Source of the DNA: Notamacropus eugenii | Lineage: Eukaryota > Chordata > Mammalia > Diprotodontia > Macropodidae | Length of the DNA: 64,000 nt | Direction: 5' to 3' | NCBI RefSeq assembly: GCF_028372415.1 | Contig: NC_092875.1 | Span: 34,304,817 to 34,368,816, forward strand | Part shown: piece by piece, positions 10,830-22,194 of the stretch | Layout of the letters: every line of letters begins with the position of its first letter | How positions within the stretch are numbered: the stretch's first letter is position 1 | Program-made: the position numbers and the translations under genes | The notes under the pieces: generated by a model | Told to the model about the DNA's origin: nothing | Seen by the model: the letters and a program-made list of their open reading frames with translations, nothing else | Databases searched by the model: none

Positions 10830-11632
10830 TTCTTGATATGGGAGAGTTGGAACACTGATTTATTGTTGGTGGAGCTGTGAGCAGCTCCAAACATTCTGAA
10901 GAGCCATTTGGAACTATGCCCGAAGGGCTACAAAAATGTGCATACCCTTTGACCCAGCAATACCACTTCTGGGACTGTATCCCTAAGAGATCATAGAAAT
11001 GAGAAAGGGTCCCACATGTACAATATTTATAACAGCTCTTTGTGGTGGCCAAAAACTGGAAATCAAGGGGATGCCCATCAATTGAGGAATGACTGAACAA
11101 GTTGTGGCATATGAATGTAATGGAATACTATTGTGCTATGAGAAACAATGAACAGGAAGACTTCAGAGAGGCCTGGAAAGACTTGTATGAACTGATGCTG
11201 AGTGAAAGGAGCAGAACCAGGAGAACTTTGTACACAGCAACAACCACACAGTGTGAGGAATTTTTCTGGTAGACTCAGTACTTCACTGAAATGCATGGAC
11301 TTAAAAAATTTCCAATGGACTCAAGGCAAAACACCATCCACATTCAGAGAAAGAACTATGGAATTGGATTGCAGGCAGAAACAGACCATTTTCTTTTGTA
11401 TCATGTTATGTTTTGTTGTGTTTTATGGTTTCCCCCGTTCATTTTAATTCTTCTATGCAACATGCATTTAATAGGAATGTATGTGTAGAACCTATATAAG
11501 ATTATACACTGTCTTGGAGAGGGAGTGGGGAGGGAGGGGGGAATGAGGGGGAGAAAGAGGAAAAAAATCTAAGATATATGGAAGTGATTGTCAAACACTG
11601 AAAACAAATAATTCAATTTTAAAAAAAAAGAA
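10830..11632 (+). mobile_element. L1 3' end (last part of ORF2 plus 3' UTR), 5'-truncated
   Basis: Contains the L1 ORF2 C-terminal core: 'ggtggagctgtgagcagc', 'cctttgacccagcaatacc', 'tggtggccaaaaactgga', 'atgcccatcaattgagga'. A 3' UTR with a G-rich tract near 11515-11550 and a terminal A run at about 11620 follow. It is non-functional. Confidence 0.85.
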
Positions 11633-11639
11633 AGAAGAG

Positions 11640-11885
11640 GCCATTGAAACTTTTTTAACATGCAGAAAAGAAAAGCCGTAAGTTCAAAAGGAAGAAAAGA
11701 CAAACAGACCAGTTTCGAAAGTAATGTGTGGAATGTATAATATTATACATTTTTCTTTTTTAAAAGCAAGAGGTGAGAGATGGAGATTCAGTTTCATATA
11801 CGACCCTTTTTTTTGTATTCTACTGTGTACGTGGAAATGCTTGTTTTTGGAGTTCAGAAATTAAAAAAAAAAATTTTTAAAGCAA
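11640..11885 (+). mobile_element. Uncertain retroelement tail
   Basis: A/T-rich block ending 'ggagttcagaaattaaaaaaaaaaattttt' near 11851-11878; looks like a worn LINE or SINE tail. The family is not identified. Confidence 0.35.
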
Positions 11886-12067
11886 CATACTGATTCCAGG
11901 GCATAGCACTTGCTGGGGAGAACCTCCCCTGAAAGCAAGAATAAATCCAGCCTGTTAAGGAAGGATCTCAGCCTTATTTATGGCCTCTGCTTTCCAGGAG
12001 AGAGCTCAGATTTCACGGAGCAGCTGACAATTCTGGGGGTGTTTCTCAGCATCTTACCTCAGTTCCA

Positions 12068-12172
12068 GATGCCATTAATGACACGGTCCATCATCACAAA
12101 TCTCCAGGTGATGCCTGCAGCGCTGCTGTTTTGGCCACTGAGAATCCCAGGATGTCAGGTAAACCCTCTGGC
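12068..12172. repeat. Copy B of the dispersed block; sits inside an exon-like open segment
   Basis: The core 12068-12120 is almost identical to 8857-8912. The segment 11998-12158 is preceded by a pyrimidine tract ending ccag and followed by gtaaac, and one plus-strand frame through it is open (reads DAINDTVHHHKSPGDACS). I do not recognise a protein. It could be chance or part of a mobile element. Confidence 0.5.
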
Positions 12173-12299
12173 TACCTCTATCCCATGCTGATCTCCCTTT
12201 TGTTTCTCACAGTACCTGACTCTGTGACCTGCCCAGAACCAGAGCAACTTTAGTGAGACTTGGACAAGTAGGAACTCTCTCTGCCCACCCAGTGGGTAG

Positions 12300-12915
12300 T
12301 GTCAGTATCCCAGCTTTAAGGACAAAGCTCAGAGAAAAAAGAATTCTTTCTTCTACAGCCCCAGGCACTGTGACCACCCCTCACAGCAGAGGCATCTCGT
12401 CTTATTCGGCAGAGACACTGAACTGAAGAGAATTGTGCTGGGACAGATCCAGATCTGCGGCTGTGGCCAAGGGCTCTGCTCACTCCTTTCCCCAAAACTA
12501 GTAGTATTCTCTGCTCCAACTTGCACTCACTTGGCTCCCAAGGTCTTGGAGAGTTGGCCATTAGTGTTGGGCACCACCCCTTCACATACATAGACCTCAC
12601 ACACACACAGATCTCCCCCAACCCGACTTTCATATTCAGAGGAGTTTTTCGCTCATAGGAAAATTTCTCAGGAGCAAAATGGTGTACAAGTTCCTTCCCT
12701 ACCCCTACTCCCAATTTTTAAATATAATTTCTGGTGTATATATTTCACAATTGCAAATAAATACAATTTAAGATGTTTTCTACTCTATCATACAGAAAAG
12801 TACACAACATGTAACAAAGACAGCACTGGTGCTTTTTTTTTTCTTTCTTTTTTTCTATTCACCTGCTACCATTTACTAAAACAAGTATAGATAGGCTGTA
12901 AGGCATGCGAATGAA
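12300..12915. other. Intergenic DNA, nothing recognised
   Basis: No gene, exon or clear repeat is seen, apart from a short acacac run near 12600 and T-rich tract near 12832-12860. Confidence 0.4.
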
Positions 12916-13140
12916 ACACAGGATCACAGATTCAGAGTTACAATAGAAGGGTCTTTCAAAATTATCTAGTCCCATCCCCTCATTTTACAAAGGGAGAAAG
13001 TGAGGCCCAAAGAAAGAAAGGGATGAGCCCAAAATGAATATCCACCCAATATCCCAAAGATAGTCAAGTAGCAGACCTGAATTTGAACCCATAAGAAGGC
13101 TGCTACCCTTTTGAGGTGCATAGCCAAATATCTTCCTGTG
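12916..13140 (-). repeat. MIR-type SINE remnant
   Basis: Reverse MIR signature: 'cccctcattttacaaagggagaaagtgaggccc', then a tract ending 'gcagacctgaatttgaaccc'. Strongly diverged. Confidence 0.6.
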
Positions 13141-16100
13141 GCTTCCCTTTTATTCTAAAAATAAGACTCAGCATCTCTTAGCTTTAGTAAAATCATTTTA
13201 TATACAACAATGTAGAATATTTACAATATAATACTGATTTCAAAATAAAAGTAAGCATACAGGTAACACTGACAAAGGAGAACACTCTTGACCTGACACA
13301 GAAATGAAGAGTAGGTACTATGTGATATCTCACATGCCATCACTGCTGTAGACCAAACTGTCTGGGGTGATGGTTTTATTATCAATTTATAGCACTTCTC
13401 TCCTTGAATGGATGACAAAGTTTTTCTTCATCATCTGACAAGAATATAAAACATGGTCAGACAGCTGGGTCACTAGTTCTGAAGAATACCCAAGGACCAA
13501 ATGGTTTCTAGACACATCTTTGTCTCTGCATTTCATACAAAAAAGCATTGCTTTAAAATTGTCCAATGTGAACATTTCAATTCGAAGAATCTGGGGAGAG
13601 ATTCCTCCAGGACTTCACAAAAATCATTGGAATTACATATTTGGGTGACTATTTTGAAACCAAAGAGTGGGATGGCATAAGAGTAATCGTTTGTAGGGGA
13701 GGAACCATTCAGACCTTTGATTCCACTGGCACAGGGAACTCCCAGTTTGGAAAATTCCTGCACTTGAGGCATACCTCCAACCCATCTGCACCTTCTAGTC
13801 TCAGAATCAAAATGAATGACAACAGCTCTGAGAGGTCAATTGCTTTGGCCAAGGTCACCCAGCCAGGGTGTCAGAGACAGAACAGTTCTCCGGGCTGCAA
13901 GATCAGCCCCTAGTCACTTACACCATGCTCCACAGTAATAGCTGACATTAATGAGTTGAGAACTTCACATCCAGTACCTCTCTCAATAATTACATTTTTT
14001 TTCACTTAAAGGATTAAAACATAATTAGAACTCAAATTACATCCCATCTTTATTCTAAAACACAATTGTTTTAGACATAACATGCCTGAAATCAATCATC
14101 TGACCTTCAACCTCATGTTATCCTACTTGTACCTATCAATCCTTCAAATTGGTCCTTTCTCAAATGGACAATACACTCAACATGAATGCTCTAAAAAGGC
14201 GGGGGAGGGGAAGGTAATTTCTTATATCCACACACTTCAAACACCAACTTCTGACGACCCTCTCCCTGCCCGTGCACATTAGTTTATAAAGACACACAAG
14301 GACACAGGTAGAATTGGCTCTGCCACCTACCAGACACCTAACTATGGGTGATCCAAAGGCATTTCACTAAAGAACAAAGGCTTGCCTAAATAAATCAATG
14401 GGGAGAGGGTCAGAGGTACAATGGGGAAAAGTCAAGACAGTCTATACCTGGTGACTTCATGGGATTCACCACTCTAGGCAGGAGCAGTCTTCTTATCAAC
14501 TCTCCAGTTCAAAAGGCCTACAGATTAGCAATAATGTGTCAAAGCCTTTCAAGAGTAGGATGTTCTCTAATATTTACACAAAAAAGAAACACATGAAAAT
14601 TCTGTTCAGGATTGGATTACATCTGCTTTTTGCTTTACCAACAAAGCAGGAGAGATTGCTACTTCAAAGTAAGCACAAGCCCTAGGGGCCATGAGACCAG
14701 GGCAACCTTCACTGGACAAGGATCCCTGGCTCCAAGGGCTCCAAGAACACTGAGCCCTACCATCTAAACCAATCACTCTGCTCTTTCACAGCCCAGAAGG
14801 ATAGCCATGACTGAGTCATGACTGAATGACAGTAGATCAGACTTCCCAGGTAGCCTATATAGTGTCGGCTCAGTCCTCCTATGGGCATAAAGACACTTCT
14901 ACTTGATTCGATGGACTGATGTTCAATGTAGCATAAGGTGAAGTACAGGTAACCTCCTGATCACTGCCTCAGATGCCCCCTTACACCATGGCCACAGTTC
15001 ACCACATCCAGCCCTAACAAAAAAGAGTTCAAAGTGATGGTTCTCAAAAATGTCCAGGCCACCAGAACTCTGAGGTGGAGATGATGTTCCAAAGGCCACC
15101 ACAGAAGGGACAGCTGAATAACAGTAACATCAGGATGACAAGTGTTTGCTTCCAACACAGTCTTCCTGGTGCCTCCCTTAGCCCTAACCTCGATGTCTCA
15201 CCCCCCACTTCCTTCTTGGACCTCTCCTCTATCACCAGGAAGATGGGAAACTCCATGTTTGGCTGCCAGAAACAATCCAGTTAGAAGTTTTCCTGACAGA
15301 GGTTAGGGTCTTTGAAACTACCTGTGATCTCAATGGCCCGGATTATCTCCAAACCAGGTTTTTGGATTAGTAGAGAAAAATATCCATTAGACTCCACTCC
15401 TTAACTCCCTCAGGTTTAGGTTTTGCTGCTCTCAGCCAAGAGAGAACACAATTATTTGTAACCATGAGCACGTAATGGCTCCTCTGATGGCAGAAAGCAT
15501 GGCCAAAGGGGACTGATGTCTAGCCATGCTGGGTGAGCTGGACAGCAACATGAGGAGAGAGCCCCTGGAGGCAAAGAGCCTCTCTAAATGGCCACTGGCA
15601 TTCTTACAAACTGCCAGAGTTGGCCCCAAGTGGTTCTAACCAATCTGAAGATCTGTTAAAAAACAGAGCTTTGAAAAGGTAAACAGGCACAGAGCAGCAA
15701 CCCAAGTGTCTAAATTTTCAACTGGAAATGCAGAAATCTAAGGTGCTCCCTGAAAGCAGCAATGGTTTCATTTTGATCTCTAACCCCAGAGCCTGACACT
15801 AGGAGTGGCTGATCCACAGCAGTAGGAGCTTCATCAGGGCCTGCTGGGTAAGAGACTGCTTCACCCCAACAGAATGGAAGATCCTTCAAGGCACTGACTG
15901 TTTTGTTTTCTCCTCTGCATCCCTAAGGCCTAGTCCAGCGCTTTAATCGGTGCTAGCTGACTGACCTGGCATGCTACAAAAGGTGAACAAACCTACTGCT
16001 TCTCTTCCTGAACAGGATCTCAGTTTACATCACCTAATCTGCTTACCTATATAGGTACCAAAGTCTCTCTAAAGGCCTCCATTTATTAAAGGAAAACATT

Positions 16101-16830
16101 ACAACAGATTTGTTCTACATTTTGAGGACCATGCTCTGAATTACATTCAGTCTAATGAGTGGCTATGACAGTTGAGTGAACATTATGGGAGCACGAAGGA
16201 GAAACACGGCCAAAAAGGCTGAGAGAAGAGCACAAATTTGGGGAGAAACCCAAATAATGCAGAAGTCTCTAGTCTCAGAGTCAGCAGATATGTACAATGC
16301 ACAGCCTTCCAAGCCTTGGACCAAGGTTTAGAATCAACAGAGAAACAAGCAAAGAGAAACAACAAGAGAGAAACTTCAATTCTGGTCTGGAAAAAGAAAG
16401 CTAATGCTCCAAGGGACCTACAAGCAAAAAAGAGTAAATGGACCAGAACCTGCCTTTACTAAACTATTCGAATCCTTTTCATTCCTTACCATTACACAAA
16501 GAGAAAATCTCAAGGGACCTTACTATTCCACCCTAGAAAGACCAGAAGAAAAACAAGAAAGGAAACAAGACAAGTTGTATACCAAAGAATCCCGCAGGCA
16601 CAGGCAAGCACAGTGACAGCGGCCTCAGAGGCCAGGAGGGCTGAGGAGCTGCTGGCTGGGTTCTCAAGGACGGCCATCTGGAGCCAGAGCCAAACGAGCT
16701 GCACCCCTGCCCCACCAGGTGCTCCAGCTGTCCCAGCTCTGACGGTTGAGGGGGAGGACATGGGGAGCAGATGGGATTATATTCCACAGTCCCTGTTCCA
16801 GTTTTTTACTGCGGAGAAAGACCCATGGAG
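13141..16830. other. Repeat-poor stretch downstream of MAPKAPK5
   Basis: About 3.7 kb with almost no recognisable interspersed repeats (only a MIR-like scrap at about 13835-13890, minus strand), unlike the rest of the window. No convincing exon is seen. It lies just past the proposed poly(A) site of MAPKAPK5. It may hold an extended 3' UTR, a regulatory region or simply unique DNA; I cannot tell from sequence alone. Confidence 0.4.
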
Positions 16831-17057
16831 CTACTCAGCTGCTTGTCACTGGTAAAGTGCTTCTGCGCCTAGTACAAGTCAAAGGATCTTGGTGACATGA
16901 CCTGCCTGTCTGAGAGACACACAAATGAACAACACAGGAGTCATAATCTATCTCTAAGAACTGAGCTTGTCTTAAAAAAATATTACAGTACCAATGATTC
17001 TTGTATCTACACCTATACAGCATCTTTCAGCAGTATGGAAATTTAATGAAATTATGA

Positions 17058-17063
17058 TTTATT
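17058..17063 (-). terminator. MAPKAPK5: Likely MAPKAPK5 polyadenylation signal AATAAA
   Basis: The minus strand reads ATTAATAAATCAT about 93 bases after the MAPKAPK5 stop codon. A TG-rich stretch follows (about 17005-17025). It is the first AATAAA after the stop. Use of further sites is possible. Confidence 0.55.
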
Positions 17064-17155
17064 AATTTACATAAAAATTACTTTGTACAGTTAAGGGATA
17101 AATTTTCAAAATGTAAAAAATAAAACCAAAACAAACTAATGCTCTGAGGCTGTGG

Positions 17156-17250
17156 CTACTGGGACTCATGAGAGGCAGTCTGCTCTTCAATCACTTGTTT
17201 CACAATTTCAGCCAGTTTCAGTCGATCAACTTTATCTGTGAATCCACGAC
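17156..17250 (-). CDS. MAPKAPK5: MAPKAPK5 exon 14 (last coding exon, residues 441-471)
   Basis: Acceptor ttttcag at 17251-17257. The exon completes Gly441 and reads RGFTDKVDRLKLAEIVKQ... to EEQTASHESQ, then TAG at 17158-17156. This is the C-terminal part of the ERK3/ERK4-docking and regulatory tail. Ala466 replaces a Thr that I recall in human. Confidence 0.96.
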
Positions 17251-17779
17251 CTGAAAACCAAAAAAGAAAGAAAAGAAAGAACAGAGTCAGTACCAGCCTC
17301 TGGGGGCCAAGAAGCAGCAGGGGAAGGGGCCAGGGCCTGAGCCTGGCTCCTCATACAACCCATCTTCATGCAAGGCAGACTCAGGAGGGAATCCTCGAGT
17401 GCCCAAGAGGGATCGGCAATGCAGACTTTCACTTGGCCTTTAACCATCAGTGCCTGGTCAGCCCCATCACCCAGGGTGGGGAAAGAGGTCAGAGAGGTAC
17501 CTCAGTATCAGTTTACTTATCACACACACACACTCAAGGGAGCTCATCTCTGCCAAGGCTAGGAGTCTCTATAAGCTAAGTGACAGCCACAGCGTGTGCC
17601 CAGACAACAAATCTGCAGCTACAGCAAGGCAGAGGTGCAATCTGCCCCTTATCCCAGCATTCTGGTACTCACAGGCTCACACAACTGGAAAGCCCACATC
17701 TGACTCTAAATCATCCCTACAAAACAATCATCCAAGTCTGAATGAACGCCTCTTGGGAAGCTGTTACTTGCACTGACTT

Positions 17780-19030
17780 TTCTCCAAGTCCTTTGAACCT
17801 TTGAACCTCCTTACCTTGGCTCCCCCAATTTTTACTTTCCAGGCTAAAAATCTCCAGTTCCTCTGACTGATCTTAGTATGGCGTCATTAAACATGCTCTT
17901 TCTAAAAGGTGGCATGGAGCCTGGAATACACAATTGCAGTAGTAGTCTGACCAGGGCAGAATACGATGGGACTGTCAGCTCTCATTTTGGACACTTCCTC
18001 TGTTAGTGTTTAGGCCAGCCTCATCACCCAGCTGACAAGGAACAAGCACCTACATGTGCAAGGCAGTGTGCCAGCTACTTTACATATATCCTCTCATTTA
18101 ATCCCCACACACCCCTGGGAAGGAGGTCCTCTTATGATCCCCATTTTATAGCTGAAGAAACAGGTAAACAGAGATAAAGTGACTTGCCCAGGGTCACATA
18201 GCAAATAAATGTCTGAGGATAGAGTTGACTCAGGTCTTCCAAATTCCAGGACTAGCTTTCTGTCTACTAAGAAATCCAAATCTTTTAAAGATGAATTGCT
18301 ACCTGTGAAGGTGATTTTTTTAAAACCCAAATGTAAGACTTTATATTTGTCCCCATTAAGTTTCAGCTTCTCAAGTTTGGCTCAGTGTTATAGCCTGTCC
18401 AAATCTTCTTGAGTTCTTACAATCACTCAGCATGTTAGTCACTCTTCCTAGATGATGGCATCTACAACTCTGAGAAGCACACCATATGACCTTTCTTCAG
18501 GGTCCAAGGATAATAATGTTCAAAGATCCTAGTGGTACTCTATGAGAGACCTTCCAAGGCAACAATATGATGTGAAGGACTCTCCTTAAGTCTGATTTCA
18601 AATACACCTGAGTGCACACTTCTCTAAGTCCATCTTATCCACAAGGAAACCATAAAACAGTCTTTCAAGCATTTGCTAAAAAATCAGGATATTAAAACTC
18701 TGGCATTCCTCCAAGCTACCAGGCTGGTAACTAATCTAGATCAAAAAGGAAACAAGGAGAGTTGTTCTCTGTGTTCTCTGCTCTCTGTGGTCACCACCTA
18801 TCTCCTTGCCTAGATGTCCACTGACCATTCCTTTGAAGGCATACTTAAGAATTTTGCCAGAAATCATAATTAAACTCATTGGTCTATAATCTATACATTC
18901 TGCTAGCTTCCTTTTTTTTAATCAGGAAAACACCTGCTCTTCTTGAGTCCTCTGGCACCCCTCCCATCTCCAGATCCTCAAAGATCACAAAGAGTGGCTA
19001 AGCAATTACATCAATAATCCTCTCAGCACC
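17780..19030. mobile_element. CR1/L3-type non-coding region fragment with a MIR inside
   Basis: Wording such as 'atgtaagactttatatttgtccccattaagtttcagcttctcaag', 'gtggtactctatgagagacc', 'gaattttgccagaaatcataattaaactcattggtctataat' and 'tcttgagtcctctggcacccctcccatctcc' follows an amniote CR1-type repeat, paralogous to 39950-40635. A minus-strand MIR lies at about 18050-18265 ('gtgacttgcccagggtcacatagc'). Confidence 0.55.
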
Positions 19031-19234
19031 CTAGGACAGCTGGTCTGGATCTGACCACTGGGAATAGACTGTCTTGGTCTGAATACGTCATAGAGAATAA
19101 ACTGGAAAACAAGACTCCCCCTTGGTTATGCCCAGATTTAAGGAGTTTCCTGTTCCCCCACGACCTCTCTTCTCCTAACTGAAGGCTGACATAAGAGGAG
19201 GCAGTTTCCACGGAGCTTATCCTCATCTTCCTTC

Positions 19235-19465
19235 CCTCTACACTAGGCAGCTTGGTGGCACAGTGGATAAAGCTGGGCCTGGAGACGATACTTCCCAGCT
19301 GAGTGGTCCTGGGCAAGTTGATTAACCTCTGAATCAGTTTCCTCATCTGTAAAATGGGGATAATAACCATAGCTACTTCCCAGGATTATCGTGAGGATCA
19401 AATGAGACAATACTTGTAAAGCACTGGCAAATCTTCAAGTGCTCTATAAATGCAAGCTATTGTTA
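19235..19465 (+). mobile_element. tRNA-like/MIR-type SINE
   Basis: 'aggcagcttggtggcacagtggataaagctgggcctgg', 'ggtcctgggcaagttgattaacctctgaatcagtttcctcatctgtaaaatgg', ending 'agtgctctataaatgcaagctattgttat'. Lies in the last MAPKAPK5 intron. Confidence 0.8.
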
Positions 19466-19773
19466 TCCCTCTCCTCTGCTGTCAGTGACCCTGAAGGCTG
19501 CTTCAATCAGATGGTTTCTCCCAAAGTTCCACCTCTTGTGAATTATCACACCTTCCACCCTCCTCCTTCTTGGTGTGAATGCTTTGGGGCTGCTTTCCTC
19601 CAGGATGAACCCAGGGTTCTGAGAATCACTCTCCAAGACTCATGATAACAGCAGCAGTAGCTGCAGCACGTGGAGAGCTGCCTAAAGCCTTGCCCGCCCT
19701 GCCCCTTGCAGCCTGAGGTCCTGCCACTTGCCCCAGATGCCATCTCGGGGCTGGCCTCCCGCCACAGCCGTAC

Positions 19774-19878
19774 CATTCCAGCTGAAGCTCTGCAGGGTGT
19801 CCCGCAGGAGTTTGCATTCCCGATTGTACTTCCAGGCCTCTTGCATCACTTCATTCAGCTTCTCATCTTCGTTCTCTC
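19774..19878 (-). CDS. MAPKAPK5: MAPKAPK5 exon 13 (residues 406-441)
   Basis: Acceptor caatag, donor G|GTACGG. Reads ENEDEKLNEVMQEAWKYN... to TLQSFSWN, a charged, helix-prone regulatory segment. Phases 1 in and 1 out agree with the neighbours. Confidence 0.96.
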
Positions 19879-20998
19879 CTATTGAAAGGGATGAACAGGA
19901 AGTTGTGTTTTCTCAGAAGCAGCACAGGGTAGAAGGAGCATCAGAGAAGTCCCTTTCCTTAGGTGAGGCTTGGAGGGACTGGGGGAGGGGAAGGAGAAAG
20001 GAAGCAGGAGGGAAGGAGAGGACCAGGAGACAGGATTTTTCATCAGTTTATTATCCAAGATCAAATATGTAAAATCTCAGTCTTACTATCCTTCCCTACT
20101 TGGACCCAGACAGTCCCAGGTCATTAGAAGGCCTTGGTTCCTCACAGTCTCCTCCATTTCCCCTCAGAGTGTAGCCCTAAACCCTTCACATTTGGGGACA
20201 CAACATGAATCGAGTCATTAGGTTTGCTCACACCCTGAGCAGGGAGGCAAGGTCAACCCCTACCAGACTCTGAAACCCCACGTCAGGCAGGGCAAAGTTC
20301 AGCGGGCTACCTGATTACCTTGAGCTCTTTTCCTATCTCAAAACAGCTGGATCATTAAAGAATTGTCTTGAAAGGGCTTGTGTCAGGGAAATAGTGGGAC
20401 TTTTCCTAAAAGCTGAATAGTTAGTGAAGACAGGTGAGAACAGTGAGGCCTTCGGTTAGCTCTCTGACTGCTACAAAGACCCATTGGTGTCTAACAAGAA
20501 GCAAAGGAGAATATACTATGATTATCACCCACAAACACCAAGGACTCAAGCTTGGTACACTTTGTACACATCACAGAGTAGCAGCAATAGTAAGTTTTAA
20601 ACCACTAAATGTGTTGTTTTTCTTGCTACCAAGATGCTAAGCAAAGTCTTGACCACAGACTCCTAAATCTGGAAGAGATGCTCAGCAATCTACACCCTTG
20701 GGCATTAAAGAAGTCTTCCAAGTTCATCTATCTGTTCAGAGACTCAACCACATCCCTCTCTGCAAAAGTACAAAGGGCAAGGAAACCCAAAGACAGAGAG
20801 CTAACAATACGTCTCTGAGGCTCCATATAAGATTTTGCTCAGTGGACACAGGATTATCCTGAAGTCTTTTTGAAACACAAAGATAGAGGGGCTGCTACAC
20901 AAAGAGCTACTACTTTTCCAACCCAAGCGCACACGTGCACATACACACGGAACCCGCAGACGGACAAAGAAAGCATTCTTAAAGAGTGTGACCTTTAC

Positions 20999-21114
20999 CA
21001 GCCTGGGGCAGAATGCACTGAGCAATGACATCTCGCAGTTTCTCCAGCGCCACATTGGAGTCCTCTGCTCCGTTCTCAGGGTCATGAATATAGACACCAT
21101 CCTTAGGCTTCGTG
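20999..21114 (-). CDS. MAPKAPK5: MAPKAPK5 exon 12 (residues 367-406), with tandem donors
   Basis: Acceptor tcaaag, reads TKPKDGVYIHDPENGAEDSN... to AQCILPQAG. Two possible donors stand 6 nt apart: G|GTAAAG at 20999/20998 and AAAG|GTCACA at 20993/20992. Using the second adds Lys-Gly before ENEDEK, matching the 471- and 473-residue isoforms that I recall for human. Pro379 replaces His. Confidence 0.96.
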
Positions 21115-21433
21115 CTTTGAAACGTTGGAGGAAAAGTAATTTTTTTTTAAAAAGTCAGATTTCCCAATCCAAACCCCTGAAGAGAGGCTAAGCCCACACG
21201 CACCCAAGGAAAAAGACTGTGACTAAAAAGCTGCTCAAACAATATCATGGCTACACCTCCCAAATGCTGACAATGCCTTGAGCACACTGAGTTGCACCCT
21301 CCCAGGGCATGGGCAACTAAGGAAGAAAGTTGAAGATTCCTTGCACAGCTGGGTTTGGGTAGACAGAACCAAACTACATTAGCCTTGTTGTCTGTAAGGG
21401 GAATAAAGCAATCCAGAAACAAAACCAAATTAC

Positions 21434-21564
21434 CCAAGCAATTTCCTCTTTCTGAGAATGGGATTATTTACAGAGTGCAGGGGTTTGAGGCTGACTTTGA
21501 GGTCCTGGATTCTCATGTTGGCCAGCTGTTCTGCATGAGCCTGTTGGATTCCAGCAACTACTGC
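21434..21564 (-). CDS. MAPKAPK5: MAPKAPK5 exon 11 (residues 324-367)
   Basis: Acceptor tattcag, donor GG|GTAATT. Reads AVVAGIQQAHAEQLANM... to NPILRKRKLLG. RKRK is the basic nuclear-localisation run in the region also known to bind p38. The residues seem unchanged from human. Confidence 0.97.
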
Positions 21565-21879
21565 CTGAATAGAAAGCAGCCAAGTTAGTTTAGCATTTCA
21601 CACAGTGCCTGGCACATAGCAGACAATCAACGCTTGCTTACAGACTGATCGAAAAAGACACTTGGCCATGTTGGAGGAAAACTCAAAATCATTCCAATTC
21701 CATTTCACCAGGTTATCACAGGGATCATTCTACCAAACCAAGTAAGGATCCCATCACGGCAAGTGGGTTACCAAGGACATACAGGTCAGGACAACTGAAA
21801 AAACAAAGGAGTAGCAGCACCAGTAGTAACAACCACAGTAACAGTAATGGCAATGGTAGCAGTGGCAGTAATAATGCTG

Positions 21880-22100
21880 TTACCAAAGCATGGTCACATA
21901 CACTGTCTCATGAGAACCTCACCAGAACCCTAGGAGATAGGAAGGACAGATGTTCCTATGGCTATGGCCACTCAATGGCCAAGAGACTTGCTCAACGTCA
22001 CAGAGCAGCAGTAAGCTCCCACAGCGAAGCGCACTTTCCTGTTTCATAAGATTTATACCCAGATTTTCTAACCCTGAAGTCCAACGTTCTTTCCCTCAGA
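21880..22100 (-). repeat. MIR-type SINE remnant
   Basis: Reverse MIR pattern: 'cactgtctcatgagaacctcac', then 'ggccaagagacttgctcaacgtcacagagc' and 'tacccagattttctaaccctgaagtcc'. Confidence 0.55.
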
Positions 22101-22194
22101 TTTGAGAGCTCATTTCCAGAATTATTATGCAGCTTTACAAAAAGATTAGCTATAGATAGTATTCAGTAAAGAATGTCCCAAATCACATCTTTGG

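Noticed and set aside
11998-12158. Possible plus-strand exon with acceptor-like and donor-like ends
   Set aside because: No recognisable protein, and part of it recurs in LINE-derived DNA at 8857, so a mobile-element origin is at least as likely. Kept only as a repeat and a finding.
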